Shown one piece after another: positions 1 to 8,711 of a stretch of 64,000 nt of DNA. The notes below the pieces were generated by a model. That model made no database searches. It saw only the letters and a program-made list of their open reading frames with translations, and had not been told where the DNA came from. Origin of the DNA: Gordonia sp. PP30 (GTDB taxonomy: Bacteria > Actinomycetota > Actinomycetes > Mycobacteriales > Mycobacteriaceae); the NCBI RefSeq assembly GCF_023100845.1, contig NZ_CP095864.1:310001-374000 (forward strand). Reading direction: 5' to 3'. The translations under genes and the position numbers were made by a program. Each line of letters starts with the position of its first letter. Within the stretch, counting starts at the first letter, position 1.

Positions 1-86
1 GGGTCCCTCGCGAGACGACGGCCGGGTGCCTTCTCGGTCTACGTGAGCCGGACCGCGTTGGCAACCGGCGCGCTAGTGTCGACGAC

Positions 87-290
87 ATGCCACAGCCCGC
101 GATCGACGAAGCGGCACGCGTCGCCGGTCTGCACGACGCGCAGACCAAGGCCGAACGGCTCTTCGACGAGATCGCCGCGCGCGGACTGATCCGCGCGGGA
201 GTCGGGGAGCGGGCGGTGTCCGACGAGATCCGGGATCTCGCGAACGACATGGTCGGGCTCACCAAGCAGCACTGCGTTCTGAGCGGATAG
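87..290 (+). pseudogene. Truncated 5' copy of M24-peptidase-like gene
   Basis: A 67-codon ORF whose residues from about 6 to 60 are nearly identical to residues 5-59 of the intact M24-like protein encoded at 3564-4259. After the shared part the reading continues for a few unrelated codons (ending HCVLSG) and stops, so the metal-binding C-terminal part is missing. It keeps its own promoter-like TAGTGT at 74-79, 7 nt before the ATG, so a short transcript is possible. The first few codons differ from the intact copy, which suggests the fragment came from a related allele rather than from simple slippage. I regard it as non-functional. Confidence 0.8.
104..268. repeat. 165-bp direct repeat, left copy
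   Basis: This stretch matches 3578-3742 over 165 bp with two substitutions (at about 144 and 253). It covers codons near the start of the M24-like gene. Together with its partner it brackets the restriction-modification genes and the DUF1304 gene. Homology ends abruptly at 268, which marks a recombination junction. Confidence 0.9.
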
Positions 291-381
291 CGACGACCGC
301 CAGCACGATGGCCAGGCCAGCTGCGACCGCCGAAGCTGCATAGCTCGCCACCTGGGTCCGGGCAGGCTTCACAGTCGTCAT
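259..381 (-). CDS. Small membrane ORF cut at the repeat junction
   Basis: A 40-codon ORF starting with ATG at 381, 13 bp downstream of the restriction endonuclease stop and on the same strand, so it could be the third gene of that operon. The predicted product begins MTTVKPARTQ and then has one hydrophobic helix of about 20 residues (VASYAASAVAAGLAIVLAVV). Its last codons run into the 165-bp repeat, so the original C-terminus was probably lost when the junction formed. I do not recognise the family. A holin-like or regulatory membrane peptide is possible, but nothing in the sequence shows it. It may also be a chance ORF. Confidence 0.4.
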   Translation of the reverse strand: MTTVKPARTQVASYAASAVAAGLAIVLAVVAIRSERSAAW

Positions 382-394
382 GCTTCTGCGGTGG

Positions 395-1342
395 TCACTC
401 GTACGGCCCCAGGAACCGTTCGCCGTTGAGGTGGATCATGTGGCTGGGGTCGTCGGCGAGCCAGACCTCGGTTTCCCAGGCCAGGTCGGCGAGGAACTTT
501 CGCATGGTTGCACGGTCCGGGAAGCACGAGACGTAGACGAGTCCGGCGGTGCAGTCGGCGAATAAGGCCGCGAGTTCGTGATGGCGCTTGGCGTCGATCG
601 GGCCGTGAGTGCTCGCGGCTTCCATGAGGAACAGCCAGTCCTTGCTCGGCTGGTAGACCACCAGGTCGGGGAGCTTGCCGTGGTGATCGACGGTGACTCC
701 CAACTCGGCGAGGCGATCCTCGGCGAAATGTGCCAGCTTCGCGTCGGCATCGCCGACGTACAAGACCTCACCGCCGGGGACGTACTGGGCGCAGAAGTCG
801 GTGATCATCGCCGCGATCAGCGGGTTCTGGCCGCCTGGGCTGAGCGTCAGCGGCGTGCCATCGGGCAGCGTCACCGGGATACGCTCCATGTTCCTCGCGG
901 CGGCGAACATCTCCACCAGGCTCGGCTGCTTCACCAGGTACTCGGTCAGTGCGAGTACGAAGCCGTCGGTGCCGTAGAGCAGGATCACGTCCAGAGCCTC
1001 GTCGCTGATCCGGTAGTTGTTGTCCTTGGAGTTGACGGGACGCGCCGGGTCGTCGGCGTTGAGGACCGCGAATCCCGCTTGGATGAACTGGTGGAGCGTC
1101 TGCCGACGGATCGTCTCTCGGGTGTTCGGCTTGTAGTCCATTCCCCAGTGCTGCCGGATTCGCTCCATGATCTCGAAGGTCGGCAGCGCGTCCTGTCGAG
1201 CGGCGGACCACGGGCTCTCGGGTGTCATGCCCAGCATGGCGAGCAGGACGCGGGCGGCGCGCTCGTTGCACCGTCCCTTGTCGAATCCGAAGGACCGCAG
1301 TAGGTCTCGCGCTTCCTCGATCCGGAGGTCGATCGCGCTCAC
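395..1342 (-). CDS. Type II restriction endonuclease, BsuBI/PstI family
   Basis: A 315-residue protein, close to the length of PstI. It should cut unmodified DNA, and in this family the usual site is CTGCAG; the exact specificity here is inferred from family membership only. The N-terminal half is helical, with a DNA-binding-like region around residues 60-140. The C-terminal nuclease domain carries the family signature: GKLPDLV at 222-228, an acidic residue in LMEAASTHGPIDAKRHHEL (E241, K252), and GDADAKL near 198. D226 and E241 are the likely metal-binding acids. Its ATG overlaps the stop of the methyltransferase gene by 4 bp, so the two are translationally coupled with the protective enzyme first. 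The pair sits between duplicated host sequence and is probably acquired. Confidence 0.88.
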   Translation of the reverse strand: MSAIDLRIEEARDLLRSFGFDKGRCNERAARVLLAMLGMTPESPWSAARQDALPTFEIMERIRQHWGMDYKPNTRETIRRQTLHQFIQAGFAVLNADDPARPVNSKDNNYRISDEALDVILLYGTDGFVLALTEYLVKQPSLVEMFAAARNMERIPVTLPDGTPLTLSPGGQNPLIAAMITDFCAQYVPGGEVLYVGDADAKLAHFAEDRLAELGVTVDHHGKLPDLVVYQPSKDWLFLMEAASTHGPIDAKRHHELAALFADCTAGLVYVSCFPDRATMRKFLADLAWETEVWLADDPSHMIHLNGERFLGPYE

Positions 1343-2841
1343 GCGGCGGTCTCCTGCTCAGCGGCGATCACGGCGGCCACGAGACGGTCGATGGTGCCGG
1401 TGTCGGGGAGTTCGGTACGTCCCGCGCCCAAGTCCCGCAGTACCGTTGCTGTCGGCCAGCGCATCCCGCGCAGGTCAGTCGCATTCACCTGGGTATGCCC
1501 GGAGAAGGTCCGGAAGTAGCGGTCCACCGGCTCGGAGTTGAGCCAGACCGCCAGACCCATCGCCAAGTCTGCGTCGAGGCCCTTGCCGTTGACGTGGAAG
1601 TAGTTGAGCTTGTTGTCGAACGCGACCGGTCCCTCACCCTGCTCGGCGGGACTCCACACACTCGCGACCAGGCGGCGCGTCTCTTCCTTCGCCGAGAACC
1701 GCTTGACGAGCGTGTAAATGCCCTCGGGGACCAACCACCGCCGATCCTCGGCGCAGGTGACCGAGAACCACTGCGGCTTGCCGGTCTTCTTCGGATGCGT
1801 GAGGACGCCGTGAGAGATGTTGGCGGGGTACACCATCGGGTAGTGCTCGTCGTACGGCACGGCGAGCAGTTGGTCACGGCTGCGGAAGTCGACGACCCGC
1901 CCGGTGCTGACCCTGATCCCGAGGTCCGCCAGGGAACAGGGCAACGCCGACATCTGTGCCACGAGGTCCGCGTCCTCTGGGCTGGAGGGGATGCGGACGT
2001 ACAGTTGCCGGTCACCGGGGTGGATGATCTCGGTGTAGTCGACCTCTCGGTGGCTGACCGCATCGCGGTGGTCACGTGAGATCGAGAGGGTCGCGGTGGC
2101 CAGGGGCTGGTCGGTCCGGGTCATCGAGTAGATGATCGTCTCTTGCAGTACGCCTGAGTCGGCGAACACCGAGTTGCGGGAGTCGAAGATGTGGATGGTG
2201 TCGAACGCGGTCTGCGGCAGCAGCCATTGGCGGAACTTGGCGAAATAGGTGCCGTTCGTGAACGACCTCGGCGTGATCGCCACCAGTTGTCCACCGGGGC
2301 GCAGTGCCGCGACCGACAGGGCGATGAACGCGGCGTAAATGTTGGGGCAGTCCACGGTTTGCCGGGCTGTCGCGAGGCGATCCGGCGACTTGGCCGGGAG
2401 CTTCGCGTACGGCGGATTCTGGATCACGGCGTCGAAGGGATCGAACCCCTCAGCGGTGTCGATGTAACTACCCTCGATGACCGTTGCGGTGAACTCGACT
2501 CCGGCGTCTACGGCCGCGCGTTCGCACTCGGTGACGGTCTCGCGGAGCGCGGGGAGCATGGCCGAGTCGGCTTCGACCACGGTCACGTTGAGATGAAGGT
2601 CAGTTGCTTCCGCCAGGACCCGGGCCACCACGGCGGCGGTCAGCGCACCGGAGCCAGCGCCAGGATCGAGCAGACGGTAGGTGCCGGTCGAGGGGAGGCG
2701 GAGCATCCCGGCCATGAACTCGGCAGTGTGAGCGTTGGTGAGATGCTGCCCGAGTCGCGCCTGCGCCTGCGGGTTCAGCTCCGACTGAATTTCAAGCCGT
2801 CGGGCCTCTACACGGTCGAGGAGTGCTGGGGATTCGCTCAC
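1339..2841 (-). CDS. N6-adenine DNA methyltransferase, PstI/BsuBI type
   Basis: It methylates adenine in the recognition site and so protects host DNA from the nuclease encoded just downstream. The SAM-binding motif I is DPGAGSG at about residues 59-65 and the catalytic motif IV is NPPY at 142-145; this order (I then IV) is that of gamma-class N6-adenine enzymes. The C-terminal half is the likely target-recognition domain. I chose the GTG at 2841 (VSESPALLDRVEARRLEIQ), giving 500 residues, which matches M.PstI-like lengths. The frame stays open upstream to about 3150, but those residues look non-coding and overlap the DUF1304 promoter region. A purine-rich GGAG lies about 17 nt upstream of the chosen start. 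Confidence 0.88.
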   Translation of the reverse strand: MSESPALLDRVEARRLEIQSELNPQAQARLGQHLTNAHTAEFMAGMLRLPSTGTYRLLDPGAGSGALTAAVVARVLAEATDLHLNVTVVEADSAMLPALRETVTECERAAVDAGVEFTATVIEGSYIDTAEGFDPFDAVIQNPPYAKLPAKSPDRLATARQTVDCPNIYAAFIALSVAALRPGGQLVAITPRSFTNGTYFAKFRQWLLPQTAFDTIHIFDSRNSVFADSGVLQETIIYSMTRTDQPLATATLSISRDHRDAVSHREVDYTEIIHPGDRQLYVRIPSSPEDADLVAQMSALPCSLADLGIRVSTGRVVDFRSRDQLLAVPYDEHYPMVYPANISHGVLTHPKKTGKPQWFSVTCAEDRRWLVPEGIYTLVKRFSAKEETRRLVASVWSPAEQGEGPVAFDNKLNYFHVNGKGLDADLAMGLAVWLNSEPVDRYFRTFSGHTQVNATDLRGMRWPTATVLRDLGAGRTELPDTGTIDRLVAAVIAAEQETAA

Positions 2842-3130
2842 GGGTTCACGATAGCCCGCTCCTGTGACAGTCCTCGGCAAAGCGACGACGGCCCGCAGAC
2901 ACCGGGGACGTGACGCTGAGCCGGCCCAGGTTCCTCTCAGGTTCGGGTGGTCAACTCCGCCGAGTACGTCTTCGAGCCTGCTGCCATGAGATTCATCCTC
3001 CCTTGGGACGAACCCTCCGGAAATCCCGGGACGGATCACAGCCCTCAGGGTTTCGAGTCCCCTGTCCTCCGTCTCTCGAGTCCTCCGCCTCTCGAGCCCA
3101 GTGCCCTCGTTATACGCGATGATGTCGCCC
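2842..3130. other. Intergenic gap between methyltransferase and DUF1304 gene
   Basis: This gap of about 290 bp lies between divergent genes and must hold their promoters. I see short pyrimidine-rich repeats of the form CTCTCGAG at about 3070-3098 and a small hairpin CAGGG...CCCTG near 3044-3062. No convincing gene is visible. Confidence 0.5.
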
Positions 3131-3526
3131 ATGACCTTTCTGATCGTCATCGGCTATGTCCTGGCCGCGCTCGCCGCCGGACTGCACGTCTTCATCTTCT
3201 ATCTGGAATCGATCGCGTGGGAGGGGCCGCAGGCGCGGAAGGTCTTCGGCACCACGGCGGAGGAAGCGGCGTCGACCAAGTCGCTGGCCTTCAACCAGGG
3301 TTTCTACAACCTGTTCCTGGCACTCGCGGTGTTCGCCGGCATCATCGTCGCCGGGTGCGGTGAGCAGGCGATCGGCGCGACGCTGGTGTTCACCGGCGTC
3401 GGATCGATGGCGGCCGCGGCGGCGGCACTGTTCCTGTCGTCCGCCGAACACAGAGGTGCGGCGATCCGGCAGGGCGGGCTTCCGTTGCTGGCGCTGATCG
3501 TGCTCGCCGTCGGGCTCGCGCTGTAG
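3131..3526 (+). CDS. DUF1304 family membrane protein
   Basis: A membrane protein of about 131 residues with four predicted helices. The DUF1304 pattern is visible: a first helix followed by HVFIFYLESIAW, then RKVFG and FNQGFYNLFLA, then two more hydrophobic helices. The family function is unknown. I chose ATG 3131 (MTFLIVIGYVL) because it directly precedes the first helix; ATGs at 3119 and 3122 and a GTG at 3101 are in frame and remain possible. It lies inside the interval bracketed by the 165-bp repeats, so it may have come with the restriction system or may be an old neighbour of the M24-like gene. Confidence 0.75.
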   Translation: MTFLIVIGYVLAALAAGLHVFIFYLESIAWEGPQARKVFGTTAEEAASTKSLAFNQGFYNLFLALAVFAGIIVAGCGEQAIGATLVFTGVGSMAAAAAALFLSSAEHRGAAIRQGGLPLLALIVLAVGLAL

Positions 3527-3563
3527 GGCTCGCGCTCGACGGTCCGGCGACTAGCCTGAAGAC

Positions 3564-4259
3564 ATGTCCTCGCCCACCGACGAAGCGGCACGCGTCGCCG
3601 GTCTGCACGACGCGCAGGCCAAGGCCGAACGGCTCTTCGACGAGATCGCCGCGCGCGGACTGATCCGCGCGGGAGTCGGGGAGCGGGCGGTGTCCGACGA
3701 GATCCGGGATCTCGCGAACGACATGTTCGGGCTCACCAAGCACTGGCACAAGCGGATCGTCCGCGCCGGCCCCAACACGCTGAACACCGCGCGGGAGAAT
3801 CCGCCGGACCGTGTCATCGCCGCCGACGACATCGCGTTCGCGGACTTCGGGCCGATCTTCGAGGACTGGGAGGCCGATTTCGGCCGCACCTATGTCCTCG
3901 GCGACGACCCGGTGAAGCTCGCGATCCGCCGCGACCTCCCCGTCCTGTGGCGGCGCGCCCGCGACCACTTCCACACGACCCCGGACATCACCGGCCAGGA
4001 ACTGTTCGACTACGTCGTCGCGATCAGCGAGGACGCCGGATGGCACTTCGGCGGTGCCATCGCGGGCCACTTCGTCGGTGAGTTCCCACACGAGAAGATC
4101 GACGGCCGCGAGATCGACAGTTACGTGGCGCCCGGCTCACACCTCCCGATGCGGCGGCTCGACACGCAGGGCCGCGTCTGCCACTGGATCCTCGAGGTCC
4201 ACCTCGTCGACCCGACTCGCTCGTTCGGCGGCTTCCACGAAGAGCTCCTCGACATCTGA
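3564..4259 (+). CDS. M24 (creatinase/aminopeptidase P-like) family protein
   Basis: A 231-residue single-domain pita-bread fold protein without the extra N-terminal domain of prolidases. Likely metal ligands are visible in order: D in FADFGP, D in ADFGRTY, H in GHFVGEFPHE, and acidic residues in LEVHLVDP and FHEELL. This fits a di-metal hydrolase, but the substrate cannot be told; some short M24 proteins are not peptidases. TAGCCT at 3552-3557 lies 6 nt before the ATG, so the mRNA is probably leaderless. Its 5' end is duplicated at 104-268. Confidence 0.75.
   Translation: MSSPTDEAARVAGLHDAQAKAERLFDEIAARGLIRAGVGERAVSDEIRDLANDMFGLTKHWHKRIVRAGPNTLNTARENPPDRVIAADDIAFADFGPIFEDWEADFGRTYVLGDDPVKLAIRRDLPVLWRRARDHFHTTPDITGQELFDYVVAISEDAGWHFGGAIAGHFVGEFPHEKIDGREIDSYVAPGSHLPMRRLDTQGRVCHWILEVHLVDPTRSFGGFHEELLDI
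3578..3742. repeat. 165-bp direct repeat, right copy
   Basis: Partner of 104-268 and part of the intact M24-like gene. The two copies differ at two positions only, which implies a recent duplication or recent exchange. Confidence 0.9.
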
Positions 4260-4373
4260 TTTCGCACTTCTGCCGGACTCCGCCGCCGCGCGTAGGGTGC
4301 GATGCAGGGGGCCTGCCGGCTCCGGGTCCTCTCCACAGCCCCGTCAGAGCCGACCATCGGGAGGTGGCCAGCC

Positions 4374-5819
4374 ATGTCGGAACGTCCGTTCACGACCAAT
4401 GACGCCGGAGCGCCCGCGGGCAGCGACGAGTATTCGCTCACCGTCGGGCCGAGCGGTCCGATCGTCTTGCACGACCACTATCTGATCGAGCAGATGGCGC
4501 AGTTCAACCGGGAACGCATCCCGGAACGCCAGCCGCACGCGAAGGGCAGCGGTGCCTTCGGCACCTTCGAGACCACGCACGACGTCTCCGCGTTCACCTG
4601 CGCGGACTTCCTCCAGCCCGGCCGGAAGACCGAGATGGTGGCGCGGTTCTCGTCGGTCGCGGGCGAGCGGGGGAGTCCCGACACCTGGCGCGACCCGCGT
4701 GGCTTCGCCCTGAAGTTCTACACCGACCAGGGCAACTACGACATGGTCGGCAACAACACGCCGGTCTTCTTCATCCGGGATCCGCTGAAGTTCCAGCACT
4801 TCATCCGGTCGCAGAAGCGCCGCGCCGACAACAACCTCCGCGATCACGACATGCAGTGGGATTTCTGGACGCTCTCGCCGGAGAGCGCGCACCAGGTGAC
4901 CTGGCTGATGGGTGATCGTGGCACCCCGTCCACGTGGCGGCACATGAACGGGTACAGCTCGCACACCTACCTGTGGGTCAACGCGGACGGCGTCAAGCAT
5001 TGGGTCAAGTACCACTTCAAGACCGACCAGGGCGTCGAATGTCTCACCGACGACGAGGCCGCGAAGTTCACGATGACCGATCCCGACCACTACACGCGGG
5101 ATCTGTTCGAGTCGATCGCGGCCGGGGATCATCCGAGCTGGACGCTGCACGTGCAGCTGATGCCGTTCGACGACGCGAAGACGTACCGGTTCAACCCGTT
5201 CGACCTGACCAAGGTGTGGCCGCACGGCGACTATCCGCTGGTCGAGGTCGGCCGGATGACGCTGCACACCAACCCGGTGGACCATCACACGCAGATCGAG
5301 CAGGCCGCGTTCGCGCCGAGCGACGTGGTGCCCGGGATCGGCTTCAGCCCGGACAAGATGCTCCTGGGCCGCGTCTTCTCCTATCCGGACGCCCACCGCG
5401 CCCGGATCGGCGCCAACTACCAGCAGATCCCGGTGAACCGGCCGCGCAGCGAGGTGCACTCCTACTCCAAGGACGGTGCGATGCGGATCGACCCGGTGCA
5501 CGACCCGGTGTACGCCCCCAACTCGAAGGGCGGCCCGGTCGCGGACTATCCGGGCCGCGCGGAACCGCAGTGGGCCGCCGACGGCGAGATCCTGCGCAGC
5601 GCCTACGAACCTCACCGCGACGACGATGACTGGGGTCAGGCCGGAACGCTGGTCCGGGACGTGCTCGACGACGCCGCTCGCGAACGACTGGTGTCGAACA
5701 CGGCGGGCCATCTCCTCGCCGGGGTGACCGAGCCGGTCCTGGCCCGCGCCTTCGAGTACTGGAAGAACATCGACGCGGACCTCGGTGCGCGCATCGAGGC
5801 CGCCGTGCGGGCCGGCTGA
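4374..5819 (+). CDS. katA: Heme catalase (clade 3-like, small subunit)
   Basis: It converts hydrogen peroxide to water and oxygen in the cytoplasm. The protein is 481 residues, the usual length of small-subunit monofunctional catalases. The distal histidine is H55 ([13 protein letters not shown]), the distal asparagine is N128 (VGNNTPVFF), and the proximal heme tyrosine is Y337 in [15 protein letters not shown], where the usual DT is DA. The start ATG 4374 is preceded by GGGAGGTGG at 4359-4367. An upstream in-frame ATG at 4302 sits just after TAGGGT (4293-4298), which more likely is the -10 box, giving a leader of about 70 nt. The symbol is by similarity; katA naming varies among species. Confidence 0.93.
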   Translation: MSERPFTTNDAGAPAGSDEYSLTVGPSGPIVLHDHYLIEQMAQFNRERIPERQPHAKGSGAFGTFETTHDVSAFTCADFLQPGRKTEMVARFSSVAGERGSPDTWRDPRGFALKFYTDQGNYDMVGNNTPVFFIRDPLKFQHFIRSQKRRADNNLRDHDMQWDFWTLSPESAHQVTWLMGDRGTPSTWRHMNGYSSHTYLWVNADGVKHWVKYHFKTDQGVECLTDDEAAKFTMTDPDHYTRDLFESIAAGDHPSWTLHVQLMPFDDAKTYRFNPFDLTKVWPHGDYPLVEVGRMTLHTNPVDHHTQIEQAAFAPSDVVPGIGFSPDKMLLGRVFSYPDAHRARIGANYQQIPVNRPRSEVHSYSKDGAMRIDPVHDPVYAPNSKGGPVADYPGRAEPQWAADGEILRSAYEPHRDDDDWGQAGTLVRDVLDDAARERLVSNTAGHLLAGVTEPVLARAFEYWKNIDADLGARIEAAVRAG

Positions 5820-5837
5820 GCCCGCCGTGGTCCGAAT

Positions 5838-5862
5838 GGCCGGCCGTACACGTCGGCCGGCC
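5838..5862 (+). terminator. Hairpin terminator after the catalase gene
   Basis: A perfect 9-bp stem (GGCCGGCCG / CGGCCGGCC) with a 7-nt loop lies 19 bp after the catalase stop. The downstream T-tract is weak, as is common in high-GC actinobacteria. Confidence 0.65.
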
Positions 5863-5887
5863 GTTCGACCATTGCAGCGATGGTCGA

Positions 5888-5917
5888 TTCAGCGCGCATG
5901 CCATCACCCGCTACACT
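5888..5917 (+). promoter_or_regulatory. Promoter of the SRP RNA gene
   Basis: TACACT at 5912-5917 is a good -10 box ending 7 nt before the 5' end of the SRP RNA stem, and TTCAGC at 5888-5893 is a plausible -35 with an 18-bp spacer. Confidence 0.6.
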
Positions 5918-5924
5918 GGTCGAC

Positions 5925-7337
<1,413 letters not shown>

Positions 7338-7399
7338 TCGCGGCCCGCGCCGCGCGGGGCAGGCCGGAGTGATGTGGGGGTGAGTGGTCGGGAGGACCG

Positions 7400-8701
7400 G
7401 TGAAGCTCGAGAGGTCGACGCCGCTGCTGGTGCTCTTCGGGATCCTCGCCGCGCTGGCGATCTGGGCGCAGAACGCGATCATCCCGTTCACCACCCCGCG
7501 CTGGGGCCTGTTCGACTACCAGCTCGACCTCGATGTCTACCGCGCCGGCGCGCGGGCCGTGCTCGACGGTGAGCCCCTCTACCGGGTCAAACTCCTCGGC
7601 CAGATGGATTACACCTACGCGCCGATCTCGATCCCGTTCCTGATCCCGTTCGCGTGGATGTCGGCGCAGGCCGCGCACACCGTCTGGGTGATCGGCATCT
7701 TCGCCGCGCTCTACGGGGTCATCATGCTCGGCTTCCGCAGCCTCGGACACCGGTCGACGTGGCGGTTGCGCGGTATCGCGGCGAGCCTGGTGATCATCTC
7801 GACGCTGCTGGAACCGGTGCGCAGCACCATCTGGTTCGGGCAGATCAACGTCTTCCTGATGCTCCTCATCCTCTGGGATCTGCTGCGCGACGAGAAATCG
7901 GTGCTCCGCGGCGCCGGCACCGGCCTGGCGGCCGGGATCAAGCTGACCCCGCTCCTCTTCGCCGTCTACCTGGTGGCGATCCGGCAGTGGAAGGCCGCGG
8001 CGACGCTGGCCGGCGGCTTCGCGGCGACCATCGCCGTCGGCTTCGCGGTCCTGCCGCGCGACTCGTGGGACTACTGGACGGGCACACTGTTCGACGCCGA
8101 CCGCGTCGCCGCCCCGCAGACCACCGGGAACCAGTCGATCCGCGGTGCGCTGGCCAATCTGGGGCACACCGACACCCCGAGCACTCTCGCCTGGCTGGTC
8201 CTGGCCGGGCTGGTCGCGCTCCTCGGCCTCGGGGCGGCCGTCCTCGCGCACCGGCACGGGCAGGAACTCCTCGCGCTCAGCCTGGTCGGCATGACCTCCT
8301 GCGCCGTGTCGCCGGTCGCCTGGGGCCATCACTGGGTCTGGCTGCTGCCGTTGCTGATCGTCGCACTCCACCTGCTGCTCACCCTGCCCGGCGTGCTGGC
8401 CCGGGGACTGGTCGGCGCCGGGATCGTCGGCGGCTTCCTGCTGGCCTTTCCGTGGCGCCGGTACATCTCGCACGCGATCTGGTACGTCAACGAAAGCGTG
8501 CCGGACGCGCAGCTGACGGGCCTGTTCATGCGGCCCCGCGGGCACTGGTACTGGTGCTTCACGGTGCAGCCGTACAACCTGATCCTGGTGGCGGTCGCGG
8601 TCGCGGTGATCGTCGTCTACGGTCTGCGCGACCGGTCGTGGCGGGTGCCCGGCCGGGGCCGAGCACAGCCGTCCGACGACGCTGTCGGACCCCGCCGGTA
8701 G
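7400..8701 (+). CDS. GT87-family polyprenyl-mannose-dependent alpha-mannosyltransferase
   Basis: A polytopic membrane glycosyltransferase (433 residues, roughly 10 helices) of the GT-C fold. Family marks are the aspartate-rich DLDVYRAGARAVLDGEPLY segment at about 50-68 after the first helix and YAPISIPFLIPFAW. Relatives such as PimE add mannose to phosphatidylinositol mannosides or lipoarabinomannan on the outer face of the membrane; the acceptor here is not known. Start GTG 7400 is preceded by GGAGGA. It ends 10 bp before dnaX. Confidence 0.78.
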   Translation: MKLERSTPLLVLFGILAALAIWAQNAIIPFTTPRWGLFDYQLDLDVYRAGARAVLDGEPLYRVKLLGQMDYTYAPISIPFLIPFAWMSAQAAHTVWVIGIFAALYGVIMLGFRSLGHRSTWRLRGIAASLVIISTLLEPVRSTIWFGQINVFLMLLILWDLLRDEKSVLRGAGTGLAAGIKLTPLLFAVYLVAIRQWKAAATLAGGFAATIAVGFAVLPRDSWDYWTGTLFDADRVAAPQTTGNQSIRGALANLGHTDTPSTLAWLVLAGLVALLGLGAAVLAHRHGQELLALSLVGMTSCAVSPVAWGHHWVWLLPLLIVALHLLLTLPGVLARGLVGAGIVGGFLLAFPWRRYISHAIWYVNESVPDAQLTGLFMRPRGHWYWCFTVQPYNLILVAVAVAVIVVYGLRDRSWRVPGRGRAQPSDDAVGPRR

Positions 8702-8711
8702 GGTTGCGGAC

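Noticed and set aside
3040-3065. A tRNA T-arm-like sequence (GGGTTTCGAGTCCC) that might mark a tRNA attachment site
   Set aside because: No acceptor, D or anticodon arm can be found on either side, and the stem pairs poorly with a 7-nt loop.
2842-3150. N-terminal extension of the DNA methyltransferase up to 3150
   Set aside because: The added 103 residues are not family-like, would overlap the DUF1304 gene start and lack a ribosome-binding site; GTG 2841 gives the normal size.
4302-4373. Longer catalase N-terminus from ATG 4302
   Set aside because: ATG 4302 lies only 3 nt after the -10 box TAGGGT and would fall upstream of the expected transcription start; ATG 4374 has a strong ribosome-binding site.
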